A DNA stretch of 33,712 bases from JAXDJJ01 sp034665745. GTDB lineage: Bacteria; Actinomycetota; CADDZG01; WHSQ01. Below the pieces are notes generated by a model. The model made no database searches and had not been told where the DNA came from. It was given only the letters and a program-made list of their open reading frames with translations. The stretch covers positions 1-33,712 of the forward strand of contig JAXDJJ010000023.1 of the NCBI GenBank assembly GCA_034665745.1, written 5' to 3'. Both the position numbers and the translations under genes were made by a program. This document shows positions 1 to 8,171 of the stretch, piece after piece (positions within the stretch are counted from its first letter, which is position 1; the number at the start of each line of letters is the position of its first letter).

Positions 1-596
1 CGGTCACCCGCCCTGTCTTCGGAGCGAAGCGGAACCCTCCGCCGCGCGACGTGCCCATCTACTTCGCTGCTGTCGGAAAGATCATGGCCCGTACCTGTGG
101 CGAGGTTGCCGACGGTTTGCTCGCGCATCCGATCGCGTCACCGAAGTACCTCGAAGAGATCGTCAAGCCGGCGATCGCCGAGGGGGCCGAGCGCGCGGGG
201 CGCAAGCCGGAAGCCTGCAACCTGACGGCCGACTGGCTGATGTCGATCTCTGATGACGTGGACATGGCCAGGCGCGAGGTCAAGTTGCAGATCGCGTTCT
301 ATGCGACCACACGCACCTACAGCCCGATCCTCGAGCTGCACGGCAAGGCTCACATCGTTCCCGACCTGCGCTCCGCCCTCGAGGCTAAGGACAAAGAGCG
401 GATGATCTCGTTGATCGACGATGATCTCTGCGATGCGATGGCCGCCGCCGGACCCGCGGACGAGGTCAAGCAGAAGATCGATTCATGGAGCCACATCGCC
501 GACAGGTTGATGTGTGCCGGGCCTTGGTACGGACCGGACCCGGGTCGGATGATGGAGAACTACTCCGCGATCGTGGAGACCTTCGGCAAGAAGTAA
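1..596 (+). CDS. LLM-class (F420-type) flavin-dependent oxidoreductase, C-terminal part
   Basis: The open frame runs in from the window edge (first whole codon at base 3), so the 5' end is missing. About 197 residues are visible. The segment PIYFAAVGKIMARTCGEVADG followed by a HPIASPKYLEE-like stretch is the typical late-barrel region of luciferase-like monooxygenases and F420-dependent reductases, where P-I-x-x-A-A-x-G and GE-x-A-D-G recur. The C-terminus carries the usual helical tail ending in a short Lys-rich sequence. These enzymes are cytoplasmic TIM-barrel hydride-transfer enzymes using F420 or FMN; the substrate cannot be told from this part. An internal GTG at 51 exists, but the homologous sequence continues upstream of it, so it is not the start. 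The gene converges on the mce operon across a 66-base gap holding two hairpins. Confidence 0.85.
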   Translation, partial: VTRPVFGAKRNPPPRDVPIYFAAVGKIMARTCGEVADGLLAHPIASPKYLEEIVKPAIAEGAERAGRKPEACNLTADWLMSISDDVDMARREVKLQIAFYATTRTYSPILELHGKAHIVPDLRSALEAKDKERMISLIDDDLCDAMAAAGPADEVKQKIDSWSHIADRLMCAGPWYGPDPGRMMENYSAIVETFGKK

Positions 597-599
597 TGC

Positions 600-618
600 G
601 GATCGGCTGCGCCGATCC
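600..618. terminator. Hairpin 1 at a convergent gene junction
   Basis: Perfect 8-bp stem GGATCGGC / GCCGATCC around the 3-nt loop TGC, starting 4 bases after the stop codon of the oxidoreductase. There is no U-tract on either side, so this is a candidate terminator or 3'-end stabilising hairpin, not a textbook intrinsic terminator. Confidence 0.5.
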
Positions 619-631
619 TGTTGCTAAGCCG

Positions 632-650
632 GTGTCGACCTAGTCGACAC
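632..650. terminator. Hairpin 2 at a convergent gene junction
   Basis: Perfect 8-bp stem GTGTCGAC / GTCGACAC around loop CTA, 13 bases past the stop of the last mce-operon gene as read on the minus strand. With the hairpin at 600-618 it gives each converging transcript a stem-loop just past its stop codon. No U-tract is present. Confidence 0.5.
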
Positions 651-662
651 ATGTCTCAGTAA

Positions 663-1298
663 TTACGTGGTCTGCTGTTGCGTGCTGATGACTTCGACCT
701 TGTCGGCTTTCCAACTACCGTCCTGCGTGTCGATCAGGGTGATCTTCAACACGTAATCGATCGTCGTCCCGGCGGGGTTGCTGTTGGATTGCGCCGTCTG
801 CGTGACGTTCATCAGGGCGATGGCTTCAGAGCCGCTCTGGAAATAGACATCGGGCCCTTTCAGGATGCTTCCCCGCGAGGACGCGGATGCTTCCTCCAAG
901 GCAGTCCCGAGTCCGGCCCCCGAGGACAGGACCTCTTCGTATTGTTCGCGGAAGTTGCCGGTTGCGATGGACAGCATCTCGGCGGAGACCTCTTCGAGGT
1001 TCGTCGAGTCGTAGTTGAGCAGGAGGTTCGCAACCTTTTCGGAGACCTCTTTGACCTGGGGGGATTGCTCGGACAGGGCGGTTCCGACGTCGTCGGACGA
1101 CACGTCACTGGACAGGTATAGGAAGCCGAACACCGCGGCTGCCGCCAGAGACACCACCGCCAGCGCAACGAGGACCGGAACGACCCACCCCTTGCGACCG
1201 CCAGCCGTGGCAGTGCCATAGGTGCCGGGTATCTCGCGCTCTACGGACATATCTCCACCGAGCTCATCGCGGCGCGCGCTTTCATCCATGACCTTCAT
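663..1298 (-). CDS. Mce-associated membrane protein (Mam-like)
   Basis: Last gene of the mce operon, 211 residues. A polar N-terminus is followed by one hydrophobic segment (about residues 39-62) and an extracytoplasmic domain. This is the architecture of the Mce-associated proteins that close mce operons in mycobacteria, thought to stabilise or assemble the Mce complex. Their soluble part is usually NTF2/SnoaL-like, and the C-terminal part here (VLKITLIDTQDGSWKADKVE) fits the terminal strands of such a fold: a conserved Trp followed by a strand. The start is uncertain: ATG at 1298 has no Shine-Dalgarno sequence, ATG at 1289 follows GGATGAAGG, and ATG at 1250 follows GGTGGAG. All keep the membrane segment. 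It lies 19 bases after the MceF stop. Confidence 0.75.
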   Translation of the reverse strand: MKVMDESARRDELGGDMSVEREIPGTYGTATAGGRKGWVVPVLVALAVVSLAAAAVFGFLYLSSDVSSDDVGTALSEQSPQVKEVSEKVANLLLNYDSTNLEEVSAEMLSIATGNFREQYEEVLSSGAGLGTALEEASASSRGSILKGPDVYFQSGSEAIALMNVTQTAQSNSNPAGTTIDYVLKITLIDTQDGSWKADKVEVISTQQQTT

Positions 1299-1317
1299 CC
1301 TAGGGGTGGGTGGGGGA

Positions 1318-2526
1318 TCAGACGCCGTTCAGGTAGAACAGCGTCCAGGACCAGTTGGACATGCGCGACGGCAACGTAGAGCTAGATCCCATCGTGGGGC
1401 TTCCGGTTCCGGGTAGGAACCCGATCCCGGTGCTGGTCGGACCATTCGAGCTCGTCTGCGTTGTGGAGTCCTGTTGCGCATCGGTCCCACAACGAAGGTT
1501 CTTCGACGGCGGCCTTTCCGAGCGATCCGTTGGCGAGCGCCGGGGTGTCCCGTAACTACACGCCGGGTTGCCTTGGTCCTGAACCAACCCGAAGCGGATC
1601 ATGCCCGTGCCCGGCTCGAAGGACTTGTTGACTCCACTCAATGCCGTGGGCAGGTGCTGGAGTATCCGGCGAAGGTCATCTTCGTGATCCGCCTGGATGT
1701 CGTTGACCTCGCCGAAGCGGATCAAGAACTCGTTGACCGCGGCCCTGTTCTCTCGGAGAAGAGCAAGAGCTTCGTCGGAAGTGAGGTTCGTGTTCTGCAT
1801 GAGACGTTTGATGTTCTCGGTGCTCAGGGCGAGGGACTTGCTCACGGTTACGAGTTGGTGAACCGCGGTTTCGAAATCGTCGCGGGAGTTCAGGAATGCG
1901 TCGCCCACCTTTGTCCCGGAGCGCAAGATGCCTTCGAACTCTGGAGCGCGTTTCGCGAAGACCTCGGCAAGGTCGGCGGTGGACTCGATGATCGTGGCGA
2001 TGTCGGGTCCCGTCCCTGAGAGACCGATCCCGAGGGCGTCGATAGCTCCCTTGAGGTCCTCGGGCGGGACTCCGCGAAGGACGGCTTCCAGGGTCGTCAA
2101 GAGTTCCTGGGTGCTAACGGGGATCGAGGTCTGTGCCAGTGGGATCGTGTCGCCGTCCTCGAGCATCGGTCCCTCGTCGACCGCGGGCAGAAGATCGACG
2201 AACTGCTCGCCGACCGCGCTCTTGATCATGACCCGCGCCTCGACTCCCTCGGACGGGATCTGGATCTCTTTCCTGATCAGCAACTGGATCTCCACGCCTT
2301 CTTCGACGACGTTGAGATCGCCAACCTGACCAACGGTCACACCGCGGTAGGTGACCTCTTGGTTCGTGAAGACACCACCTGCGTCTTCGAATATCGCGTT
2401 GACGGTGTAGCGATCCTGGAGGACCGCAAGCACCTGCGTTGCCATCGCGTACGACAACCCCAGACCGAGCACCAGGAAGGCGATGATGTTGACGCGGACC
2501 CTCATCTTCGGAGTGAGCTTGGCCAT
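1318..2526 (-). CDS. mceF: MCE family protein, MceF position
   Basis: 402 residues, sixth of six MCE proteins. The N-terminal membrane helix (about 12-32) is followed by the MCE domain (about 39-115), with the typical Y-x-V-x-A-x-F-x-D-A-G-G start, the GVTVGQVGDL turn and the VGEQFVDLLP end. A long helical region (about 135-300) follows. In known Mce complexes this helix assembles with five partners into a periplasm-spanning hydrophobic tunnel for lipids. The last 90 residues are Ser/Thr/Pro-rich and low in complexity, as in many mycobacterial MceF tails. The ATG start shares one base with the TAA stop of mceE and sits 8 bases after GGAGG, so it is well supported. Function by family is lipid substrate import; the substrate is unknown. 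Confidence 0.9.
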   Translation of the reverse strand: MAKLTPKMRVRVNIIAFLVLGLGLSYAMATQVLAVLQDRYTVNAIFEDAGGVFTNQEVTYRGVTVGQVGDLNVVEEGVEIQLLIRKEIQIPSEGVEARVMIKSAVGEQFVDLLPAVDEGPMLEDGDTIPLAQTSIPVSTQELLTTLEAVLRGVPPEDLKGAIDALGIGLSGTGPDIATIIESTADLAEVFAKRAPEFEGILRSGTKVGDAFLNSRDDFETAVHQLVTVSKSLALSTENIKRLMQNTNLTSDEALALLRENRAAVNEFLIRFGEVNDIQADHEDDLRRILQHLPTALSGVNKSFEPGTGMIRFGLVQDQGNPACSYGTPRRSPTDRSERPPSKNLRCGTDAQQDSTTQTSSNGPTSTGIGFLPGTGSPTMGSSSTLPSRMSNWSWTLFYLNGV

Positions 2527-3584
2527 TACCTGGCCTCCAAGGGCTGCATCATGATCAGCTCGGTGCCATTACCCGGAAGGTTCTGGGACGACGAACGCCG
2601 GCCGGGGTCGTCATTTCCATCGGCTTGTGGACACTGGTCACCAGGACCGAAGTCGTCGGCCCCCGCCAGACAGACATCGAGCTGGAGGTAGTCCCCGGGC
2701 ATCGACTCGGGCCAGAAGCGCGCGAACGTCGCAAGGGTTTCCAAGGTCTTGCGCAGGTTCGCGCTGTTGGCCACAAGGGTGTCCAGCACCGGTCGAAGAT
2801 CCTGGAACTGCTTGTTCAAACCGTTGTCCGTCTGTTCGAGCAGTTGCACGGAGACCTTCGTGAACCGATCTAAAGAGAACAACAGGGTGCGCAAACCGTT
2901 CTTGTTGTCTGCGAGAACGCCGGACGAATCCGCGAACGATCTCAGGAACCTTTGAAGGACCGGCGTCTGGTCGATCAAGGTGGCAGCGACGGAATCGAGG
3001 TGGTCGACAGCACCTGCGATGTCGGACTTGCGATCGGCCAGGAGGTCTGTGAAGTCCCGAAGATCGAGCAGAACCTCACGCAGCTCGTCCGCGTGGTCGC
3101 GCAGGATGTTGGCTTGAGATGAGGTGAAGCGGTTGATCTGTTCGAGGTTACCGGTGCCGAGCACACCGGCGAGCTTGGCGAAGATCTCTTCGAGCTCGGT
3201 TGCTTTCGAGGTGTGTTCGGACGTGAGGATGTCGCCGTCCTGAAGGAACGGCTCGCCTTCGGATTGCGCTTGCAGGTCGACGAACTTCTCGCCCAACAGT
3301 GAGGTCGTTCGAACGACCGCGAGGACGTCGGCTGGGATCTTCTCTCCGGGGTTGAGACACATCGTGACCTGTGCTTCCCACCCATCGAGCTCGATCTTCT
3401 TGATCGTTCCGACCTTGACGTCCGACGACTGAACATTCGCGTTCTCGACGAGGTCTCCAACCTGGGCGAACTTCCCGATGATCTCAGTCCCGTTGCATGC
3501 CGTCTCGAAGCCGAGCACGGCACACGACGACAAGGCCAAGGAAGCCACGAGGCCGAGCGCGGTTTTCGAGACGAGGGATCTCAC
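2526..3584 (-). CDS. mceE: MCE family lipoprotein, MceE position (LprK-like)
   Basis: 352 residues. The N-terminus has a signal peptide ending in lipobox L-S-S-C (Cys 21), so it is a predicted lipoprotein. The fifth MCE protein is also the lipoprotein in mycobacterial mce operons, so position and motif agree. The MCE domain spans roughly residues 36-115 (VGTIKKIELDGWEAQVTMCL, later LLGEKFVDLQ), followed by a long helical region with DLRDFTDLLADR-type heptads. The C-terminal 60 residues carry several Cys and a polar tail. The start is GTG at 3584, overlapping the mceD stop as GTGA, with a strong GGGAGGGAG ribosome site just upstream. Probably anchors the Mce tunnel to a membrane as part of the importer. 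Confidence 0.92.
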   Translation of the reverse strand: MRSLVSKTALGLVASLALSSCAVLGFETACNGTEIIGKFAQVGDLVENANVQSSDVKVGTIKKIELDGWEAQVTMCLNPGEKIPADVLAVVRTTSLLGEKFVDLQAQSEGEPFLQDGDILTSEHTSKATELEEIFAKLAGVLGTGNLEQINRFTSSQANILRDHADELREVLLDLRDFTDLLADRKSDIAGAVDHLDSVAATLIDQTPVLQRFLRSFADSSGVLADNKNGLRTLLFSLDRFTKVSVQLLEQTDNGLNKQFQDLRPVLDTLVANSANLRKTLETLATFARFWPESMPGDYLQLDVCLAGADDFGPGDQCPQADGNDDPGRRSSSQNLPGNGTELIMMQPLEAR

Positions 3585-5035
3585 GAGCTCCCTCCCAGGA
3601 AGCCGAAGAACCCGCCGAACCAGTCCCCGATCTTCGAGGCTAGGGATGGGGTAGAGGTTCCCGTGACGGCCCCGCCCGCAGCGTTGCCGGTGAGACCCCC
3701 ACCCAGCTCGTCGATCGGAGTGTTGAGGTCAGGGATGTCGCCGACGCCGTCTTGGATGCCGTCGAGGATCCCGCCCGCACCAGTGATCGCGTCCTTGAGG
3801 TTTTCGCATTCACGCGCGAGCTTGCGCAACTTCTTTTTCAACGGCTTGACGATCTCGTCCATGATCGACGGGTCGATGTCGACGTTCTGCAGGCGCCGCA
3901 GTTGGCGTTTCGCCTGCCGGGTGCCCTCCTTGCAATCGATCGCCTTGGCGATGTCCGCGGTGGGATCGATGGTGGTGTCGGTAGTACCCGTCTGTGGAGG
4001 GGGCTCGCCGTTCTGGTTACGACACGCTTCCTTCAGCGTGTCTTTGATCGGTCCGGCAGGAAGACCGTCGAGGAGACCGCAGTTGATGCGGCTCTGGTTG
4101 TCGCGGACGTCGATGTCGTGGTTCGGGCCACCGTGATAGGCGTTGGCCAACCCGATCCCGACGACGGGCAACCATTGCAATGATTCCTCTACCGAGCCCC
4201 TGTTCTCGAGGACCTTGGACAGGACGTTGCCGGCCATATCGAGATCGGTACCCAAGGTGGCGCGGTTGGTCTTCAGGACACGGCCGACCTCACCGGTCAT
4301 GTCGGCAAGGTTCGCCAAGGTCGCCTCGAGGTCACCATGGCTCTCTGCCAAGGTCGTCAGGACGATCGCCATGTTCTTGTTGAGGCTGCCGATGGAACCG
4401 GCGCGCTGCGACAGCTTGCCGAACAGGTCGTCCAGGTTGATCAAGAGATCCGAGAGGTCGCCCTGGGCATCGGAAAGAGCGCCGGTCAGGGCGGCGGTGT
4501 TCACGACGGTGCCCTTCAAGTCATCGGCCCGGTCTCCGACCGCATCGTTCAGCGCGACGACGAGGTCTCCGAGTGCCCCGGGTTCACCGTTCTGGCCCGG
4601 CTCGATCGCCTCGAGCAGCTTCTTCAACTGCTTGAAGACGTCGTCGAGCTCTGCCGGGATCTGCGTGCGGTCCGTGTCGAGCACCGTGCCGGGCTCCATC
4701 ACCGGTCCACCTGTGTACGGAGGGTGCAGCTGCACGAAACGGTCGGCGATGACCGAGATCGGAACGATCTGAGCGAAGGCGTCCGCGGGGATCTTGTACT
4801 CCTCATTGATCTCCATGACGACTTTCACCCTCGATCCGACCGGATCGACACTCGTGATCTTCCCGACGGGAACACCGAGGATGTCGACGTCGGAGTTGGG
4901 GAACAGACCGATCGCCTTCTCGAAGTAAGCAGTCACCGTGTACGTGTCCTTCGGGTTGCGCAGGACCAACCCAGCGCCACCCACGAGCATTAGCAGGGCC
5001 ACGATGATCCCGAGAGGCTTTATGTATCTCTGCAT
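3581..5035 (-). CDS. mceD: MCE family protein, MceD position, with long C-terminal extension
   Basis: About 484 residues, the longest MCE protein here. An N-terminal membrane helix (about 8-24) and the MCE domain (about 32-110; YTVTAYFEKAIGLFPNSDVD, VPVGKITSVDPVGSRVKV, IADRFVQLHPP) are followed by a helical shaft to about residue 300. Beyond that comes a tail of roughly 180 residues: a Cys-containing segment, a Thr/Pro patch, a basic helix with KPLKKKLRKLAREC, and a Gly-rich end with GDWFGGFFGFLGG. MceD proteins often carry extended tails; this one is unusual in its basic helix and hydrophobic Gly/Phe terminus. ATG at 5035 overlaps the mceC stop as TGATG; GTG at 5044 is an alternative adding three residues. 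Confidence 0.9.
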   Translation of the reverse strand: MQRYIKPLGIIVALLMLVGGAGLVLRNPKDTYTVTAYFEKAIGLFPNSDVDILGVPVGKITSVDPVGSRVKVVMEINEEYKIPADAFAQIVPISVIADRFVQLHPPYTGGPVMEPGTVLDTDRTQIPAELDDVFKQLKKLLEAIEPGQNGEPGALGDLVVALNDAVGDRADDLKGTVVNTAALTGALSDAQGDLSDLLINLDDLFGKLSQRAGSIGSLNKNMAIVLTTLAESHGDLEATLANLADMTGEVGRVLKTNRATLGTDLDMAGNVLSKVLENRGSVEESLQWLPVVGIGLANAYHGGPNHDIDVRDNQSRINCGLLDGLPAGPIKDTLKEACRNQNGEPPPQTGTTDTTIDPTADIAKAIDCKEGTRQAKRQLRRLQNVDIDPSIMDEIVKPLKKKLRKLARECENLKDAITGAGGILDGIQDGVGDIPDLNTPIDELGGGLTGNAAGGAVTGTSTPSLASKIGDWFGGFFGFLGGSS

Positions 5036-6006
5036 CAGGGGCACCCCGCCGTGAGGATCGGTGCGCAGTTGAAGATGTCGCCCCAGCGCCCCTGCGAGAA
5101 GACCTCACCGAAGTAACGCGATGACGGGCCGACGTATTCGAGGGCAACGTCAAGGTGCTCGACGTTCCTATCGAGGACCACGAGGGCTTTGTGCAACTTG
5201 GAGAGGATCGCATCGACGTTCTCGCGGTTGTCTTTCAGAACCCCAGCGAGCTGTCCGGACATCAACTTGGCTGCTTCGAGCAGCGACTGGATCTCCTCGC
5301 GCTTCTGGGCCAACGAAGACAGGACCGCGTCCGAGCTAACGATCAGGTTGTTGATCTCGTCACCCTCGTCGGCGAGCAACGCGGTCAGGTCGTTCGAGTT
5401 GGCTAAGAGGCTGCGGATGTCCTCTTCCTTGTCGTTCAATCCAGCGCCGAGCTCGTTGAGTCCAGCCAGCGCTTCGCCGAGCTCGACCTTCGAGGTGTTG
5501 ATGAGTTTCGTGAGCTCGACCAAGGCATCGTTCAGGGCAGGTCCGTCAAGGTCCTCGAGGAGGTTCGTGCCCTGGTTGGAGGCTTGGTAGATCTCGTAAG
5601 GGATCGCCGTGTCTTCCAGCGCTATCGAGTCCCCGTCCTCCATGTACGGAGCGCCACCCTTGGCTTCGATGTCGACGAACTTCGTGCCGAGGATCGTTGC
5701 GAGCTTGATCTCGGCGAAGGCACCCTTCGGGATCTGCGTGCCCTTGTCGATCTCCATCGTTACGTGGACGTGATCGCCGTCGAGTTGGATGTCGGCCACC
5801 GATCCGACCTTGATCCCCGCGACCCTCACCTGGTTCTCAGCCGTGAGCCCCGCTGCATCGCGGAAGTCCGCGGTGATCTTGAACGCACTCTTCAGCGAGG
5901 GGATCTTGTCGATCGAGAAGGCGAAGGTTGTTGCCGCAGCGATCGCAAGGATCGAGATGAGTCCGATGATCACCGGCGAACGCTCACGGAAGTTCTTCAC
6001 ACTCAT
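5035..6006 (-). CDS. mceC: MCE family protein, MceC position
   Basis: 323 residues from ATG at 6006, which overlaps the mceB stop as ATGA. The frame extends further upstream, but that part is Arg-rich and lies inside mceB, so the overlap start is chosen. Layout: basic N-terminus (SVKNFRERSP), membrane helix (about 11-31), MCE domain (about 40-120) with FKITADFRDAAGLTAENQVRVAG, IKVGSVADIQLDG and ILGTKFVDIEAKG, then a helical region full of Leu heptads to about 300, ending in a short tail with two Cys. It is a component of the lipid tunnel of the Mce importer. Confidence 0.92.
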   Translation of the reverse strand: MSVKNFRERSPVIIGLISILAIAAATTFAFSIDKIPSLKSAFKITADFRDAAGLTAENQVRVAGIKVGSVADIQLDGDHVHVTMEIDKGTQIPKGAFAEIKLATILGTKFVDIEAKGGAPYMEDGDSIALEDTAIPYEIYQASNQGTNLLEDLDGPALNDALVELTKLINTSKVELGEALAGLNELGAGLNDKEEDIRSLLANSNDLTALLADEGDEINNLIVSSDAVLSSLAQKREEIQSLLEAAKLMSGQLAGVLKDNRENVDAILSKLHKALVVLDRNVEHLDVALEYVGPSSRYFGEVFSQGRWGDIFNCAPILTAGCP

Positions 6007-6977
6007 GATTCGCACCCCGTGCTGCCTGCCCCTTCGGGACAGATGTTCACTACGTAAAGGGTCCACCACTTGCCGTAGGACTGGGACCTAGCCGTGGCAA
6101 GCAGTACCTCTTTGAGGTTCTTGGCGATCGTGTCGAGGGGGCCGAGCTCGTCTTCGATGATCGATAGCACGGTGTTCAGGTCGTCGAGCTCGGAATCGAG
6201 GTTCGCCCGGTTGCGAGCGAGGATGTTGCCGAACCGGCCCGACGCGTCGTCTAGCTGGTCGACGACACGCTCGATCGTGGGTGTGGTCTGGGCGAGCGAC
6301 TCCATGAGCTCGCCGAACCGGTTGATGCCGCCGCGGATGTTGGTGGACTCACCGTTGAGGATCTTCGTCAACTGGTTGAGGTTCGTGACGAGTCGAGCGA
6401 GTCGTTGGTCCTTGTCGGCAAGCTCTTGGGTGACCTCTCCGACGTTTCCGAGGATCTTGGCGACGTCTCCCTCGCGGCCCTTGAATACCTCGAGCACGGC
6501 GCGGGAGACAAGGTTGATCTCTTCGGGGTTCGTCGACTGGATCAGCGGCCGGAGGTTGTTGAACACGACCGAGAGGTCGAGGGCGGGACGGGTGTTCTCC
6601 ACCGGGATCGTCCCGTTCGGCTCTAGCGGAGTGGACGATGGATCTTCAGGCTCTGCCAGGTTGACGATGCGCTGACCGAGGAGGTTCCGGAACTTGATCT
6701 CGGCGATGACGTTGTCGGGAAGATCGGCGTCGCCGGAGATCTCCATCGTGATGACCGCCTCGCCACCAGTGACTTCGAAGGACACGACCTTGCCCACATC
6801 GACGCCTGCGATCTTGACGGGGTCGCCGTTCAGGATGCCGGTCGCGTCGGTGAACACCGCCTTGACCTGGTACGTGCTGTCGAAGGGCGACAACTTGCCG
6901 ATGATCCCGGCAAGGGCGAACGTGATGAAGATCGTGAACACCGTGAAGACGGCGAGCTTGATAGCGGTTGCCCTCAT
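6003..6977 (-). CDS. mceB: MCE family protein, MceB position
   Basis: 324 residues. Membrane helix at about 6-26 (KLAVFTVFTIFITFALAGII), MCE domain about 34-112 (YQVKAVFTDATGILNGDPVKI, AGVDVGKVVSFEV, LLGQRIVNLAEP), then the long alpha-helical part with repeating Leu/Ile positions to about 295. It ends with the YGKWWTLYVVNIC segment, a C-terminal pattern often seen in MceB proteins, and a final Cys-containing tail. The start ATG overlaps the mceA stop as ATGA, indicating translational coupling. It forms the tunnel with the other five Mce proteins. Confidence 0.92.
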   Translation of the reverse strand: MRATAIKLAVFTVFTIFITFALAGIIGKLSPFDSTYQVKAVFTDATGILNGDPVKIAGVDVGKVVSFEVTGGEAVITMEISGDADLPDNVIAEIKFRNLLGQRIVNLAEPEDPSSTPLEPNGTIPVENTRPALDLSVVFNNLRPLIQSTNPEEINLVSRAVLEVFKGREGDVAKILGNVGEVTQELADKDQRLARLVTNLNQLTKILNGESTNIRGGINRFGELMESLAQTTPTIERVVDQLDDASGRFGNILARNRANLDSELDDLNTVLSIIEDELGPLDTIAKNLKEVLLATARSQSYGKWWTLYVVNICPEGAGSTGCES

Positions 6978-8095
6978 CGCGCGGCCCCCCGCAATGGCGC
7001 CAGCAGCAACGACGACAAGCCACCGTTGTCGTCCCCGAGGATCATTGCGTCCTGGTCTGCTTGGGTGGCCTGGTTCGGACGGGGACCCTCACCCGGAGCG
7101 TAGGGACCTTGCGTGTCACTGATGATGTTGTGAACCCGCCAGCAACGTCCCGGGATCGCTGTGCCTGCAGGACCCTCACCGCCCGGACCACTGGCCGCCG
7201 AGCGCGTGCGGCACGTCGGTGTGACGTTCCGGACCCAGTTGGCGTTGAACTTCGGCAACTCGTCCAGCAGACGCTGGAGGTCACCGGTCTGCGACGCGAC
7301 GAGGCCGATAACGGTCGCTCCGCGGTCCACGATCTTCGTTAGGTCCACGAACCTGGTCTCGAACAATGTCGATAGCTCGCGCAGAAGAGCGGGGGCCTTG
7401 TCGAGGTTCTGCGCAAGCAGCTCGCTGTTCTCCTTGGTGAAACGACCCAGCTCGTCGAGCTTGTCGAGCGCAGCAAGAAGGTCGGTATCGACCTTGTCGA
7501 ACACCTCACCCGACTCGTTGAGTTGCCGGAGCCCCTTGCTGAACAGCGCACGGTTCTCGTTCGCAACGCGTACGGCCTCGGTTCCACTCTCTATCCCGCG
7601 GATCGCTGCGTCCTCGTGGCCGACGAAGCCACTCGCCAGTGCGTCGAGCAGGCCGGCGAGGTGCTCGGGGTCGATGGCATCGAGGATCGGCAAAGCCGTG
7701 TTGAGGATGGTCTCGATCTCGAGGGGGTCGATCGTCTCGGCTATCTCTTGGCCCGGCTCGATCGACTGCGGGTCGGGATCGTCTGGATAGAGGAGCTCGA
7801 CCCATTTCTCGCCGAAGATCGTCTTCGCCCTGACCTGGGCCCCCACGTTCCGCGGGACGGTGTCGACCTTGTCCGGGAAGAGGGCGAGGCTGACGCTGCA
7901 GTCGCCGTCATCCAGGCGTGCGATCCCGTTTATCCGCCCGATGAGAACGCCGCGCGTCTTGACGTCGCCACCCTCACGCAGCCCTTGCCCGCAGTTCCCG
8001 AACACGGCGGTTGCCGACTGGCTCGCGGACGTGATGCGACCGGTCAAGAACAACCCGGTCAACACGACCATGCCCAAGGCGACAGCTATCGCCAA
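6974..8095 (-). CDS. mceA: MCE family protein, MceA position; start codon uncertain
   Basis: About 373 residues from TTG at 8095. Hydrophobic N-terminal helix, then the MCE domain (about 27-105) with SATAVFGNCGQGLREGGDVK, TRGVLIGRINGI and IFGEKWVELLYP, and a helical shaft to about 290. The tail has two Cys and a conserved-looking WRVHNI segment. The frame continues upstream to a stop at 8132-8134 without ATG or GTG. That extra stretch encodes TRLRHALVGL, giving the basic flank expected before a membrane helix. A near-perfect ribosome site (GGGAGGAG, 8135-8142) sits 6 bases before an in-frame ATC at 8128. The true start may therefore be non-canonical, or a base may be wrong. The TTG is the conservative choice but has no ribosome site. 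Confidence 0.85.
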   Translation of the reverse strand: MAIAVALGMVVLTGLFLTGRITSASQSATAVFGNCGQGLREGGDVKTRGVLIGRINGIARLDDGDCSVSLALFPDKVDTVPRNVGAQVRAKTIFGEKWVELLYPDDPDPQSIEPGQEIAETIDPLEIETILNTALPILDAIDPEHLAGLLDALASGFVGHEDAAIRGIESGTEAVRVANENRALFSKGLRQLNESGEVFDKVDTDLLAALDKLDELGRFTKENSELLAQNLDKAPALLRELSTLFETRFVDLTKIVDRGATVIGLVASQTGDLQRLLDELPKFNANWVRNVTPTCRTRSAASGPGGEGPAGTAIPGRCWRVHNIISDTQGPYAPGEGPRPNQATQADQDAMILGDDNGGLSSLLLAPLRGAAR

Positions 8096-8134
8096 GAGCC
8101 CAACCAGTGCGTGCCGCAGCCTAGTGATGTGTCA

Positions 8135-8142
8135 CTCCTCCC
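8135..8142 (-). promoter_or_regulatory. Ribosome-binding site upstream of mceA
   Basis: GGGAGGAG on the minus strand. Six bases downstream lies ATC (8128-8126), in frame with mceA. A GTG beginning in this motif is out of frame and meets a TAG after four codons. The site decides against the TTG at 8095, which lies too far downstream (39 bases). Confidence 0.6.
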
Positions 8143-8171
8143 AGAGCATCTTGTGGCTGTGTTTCCTCCGT

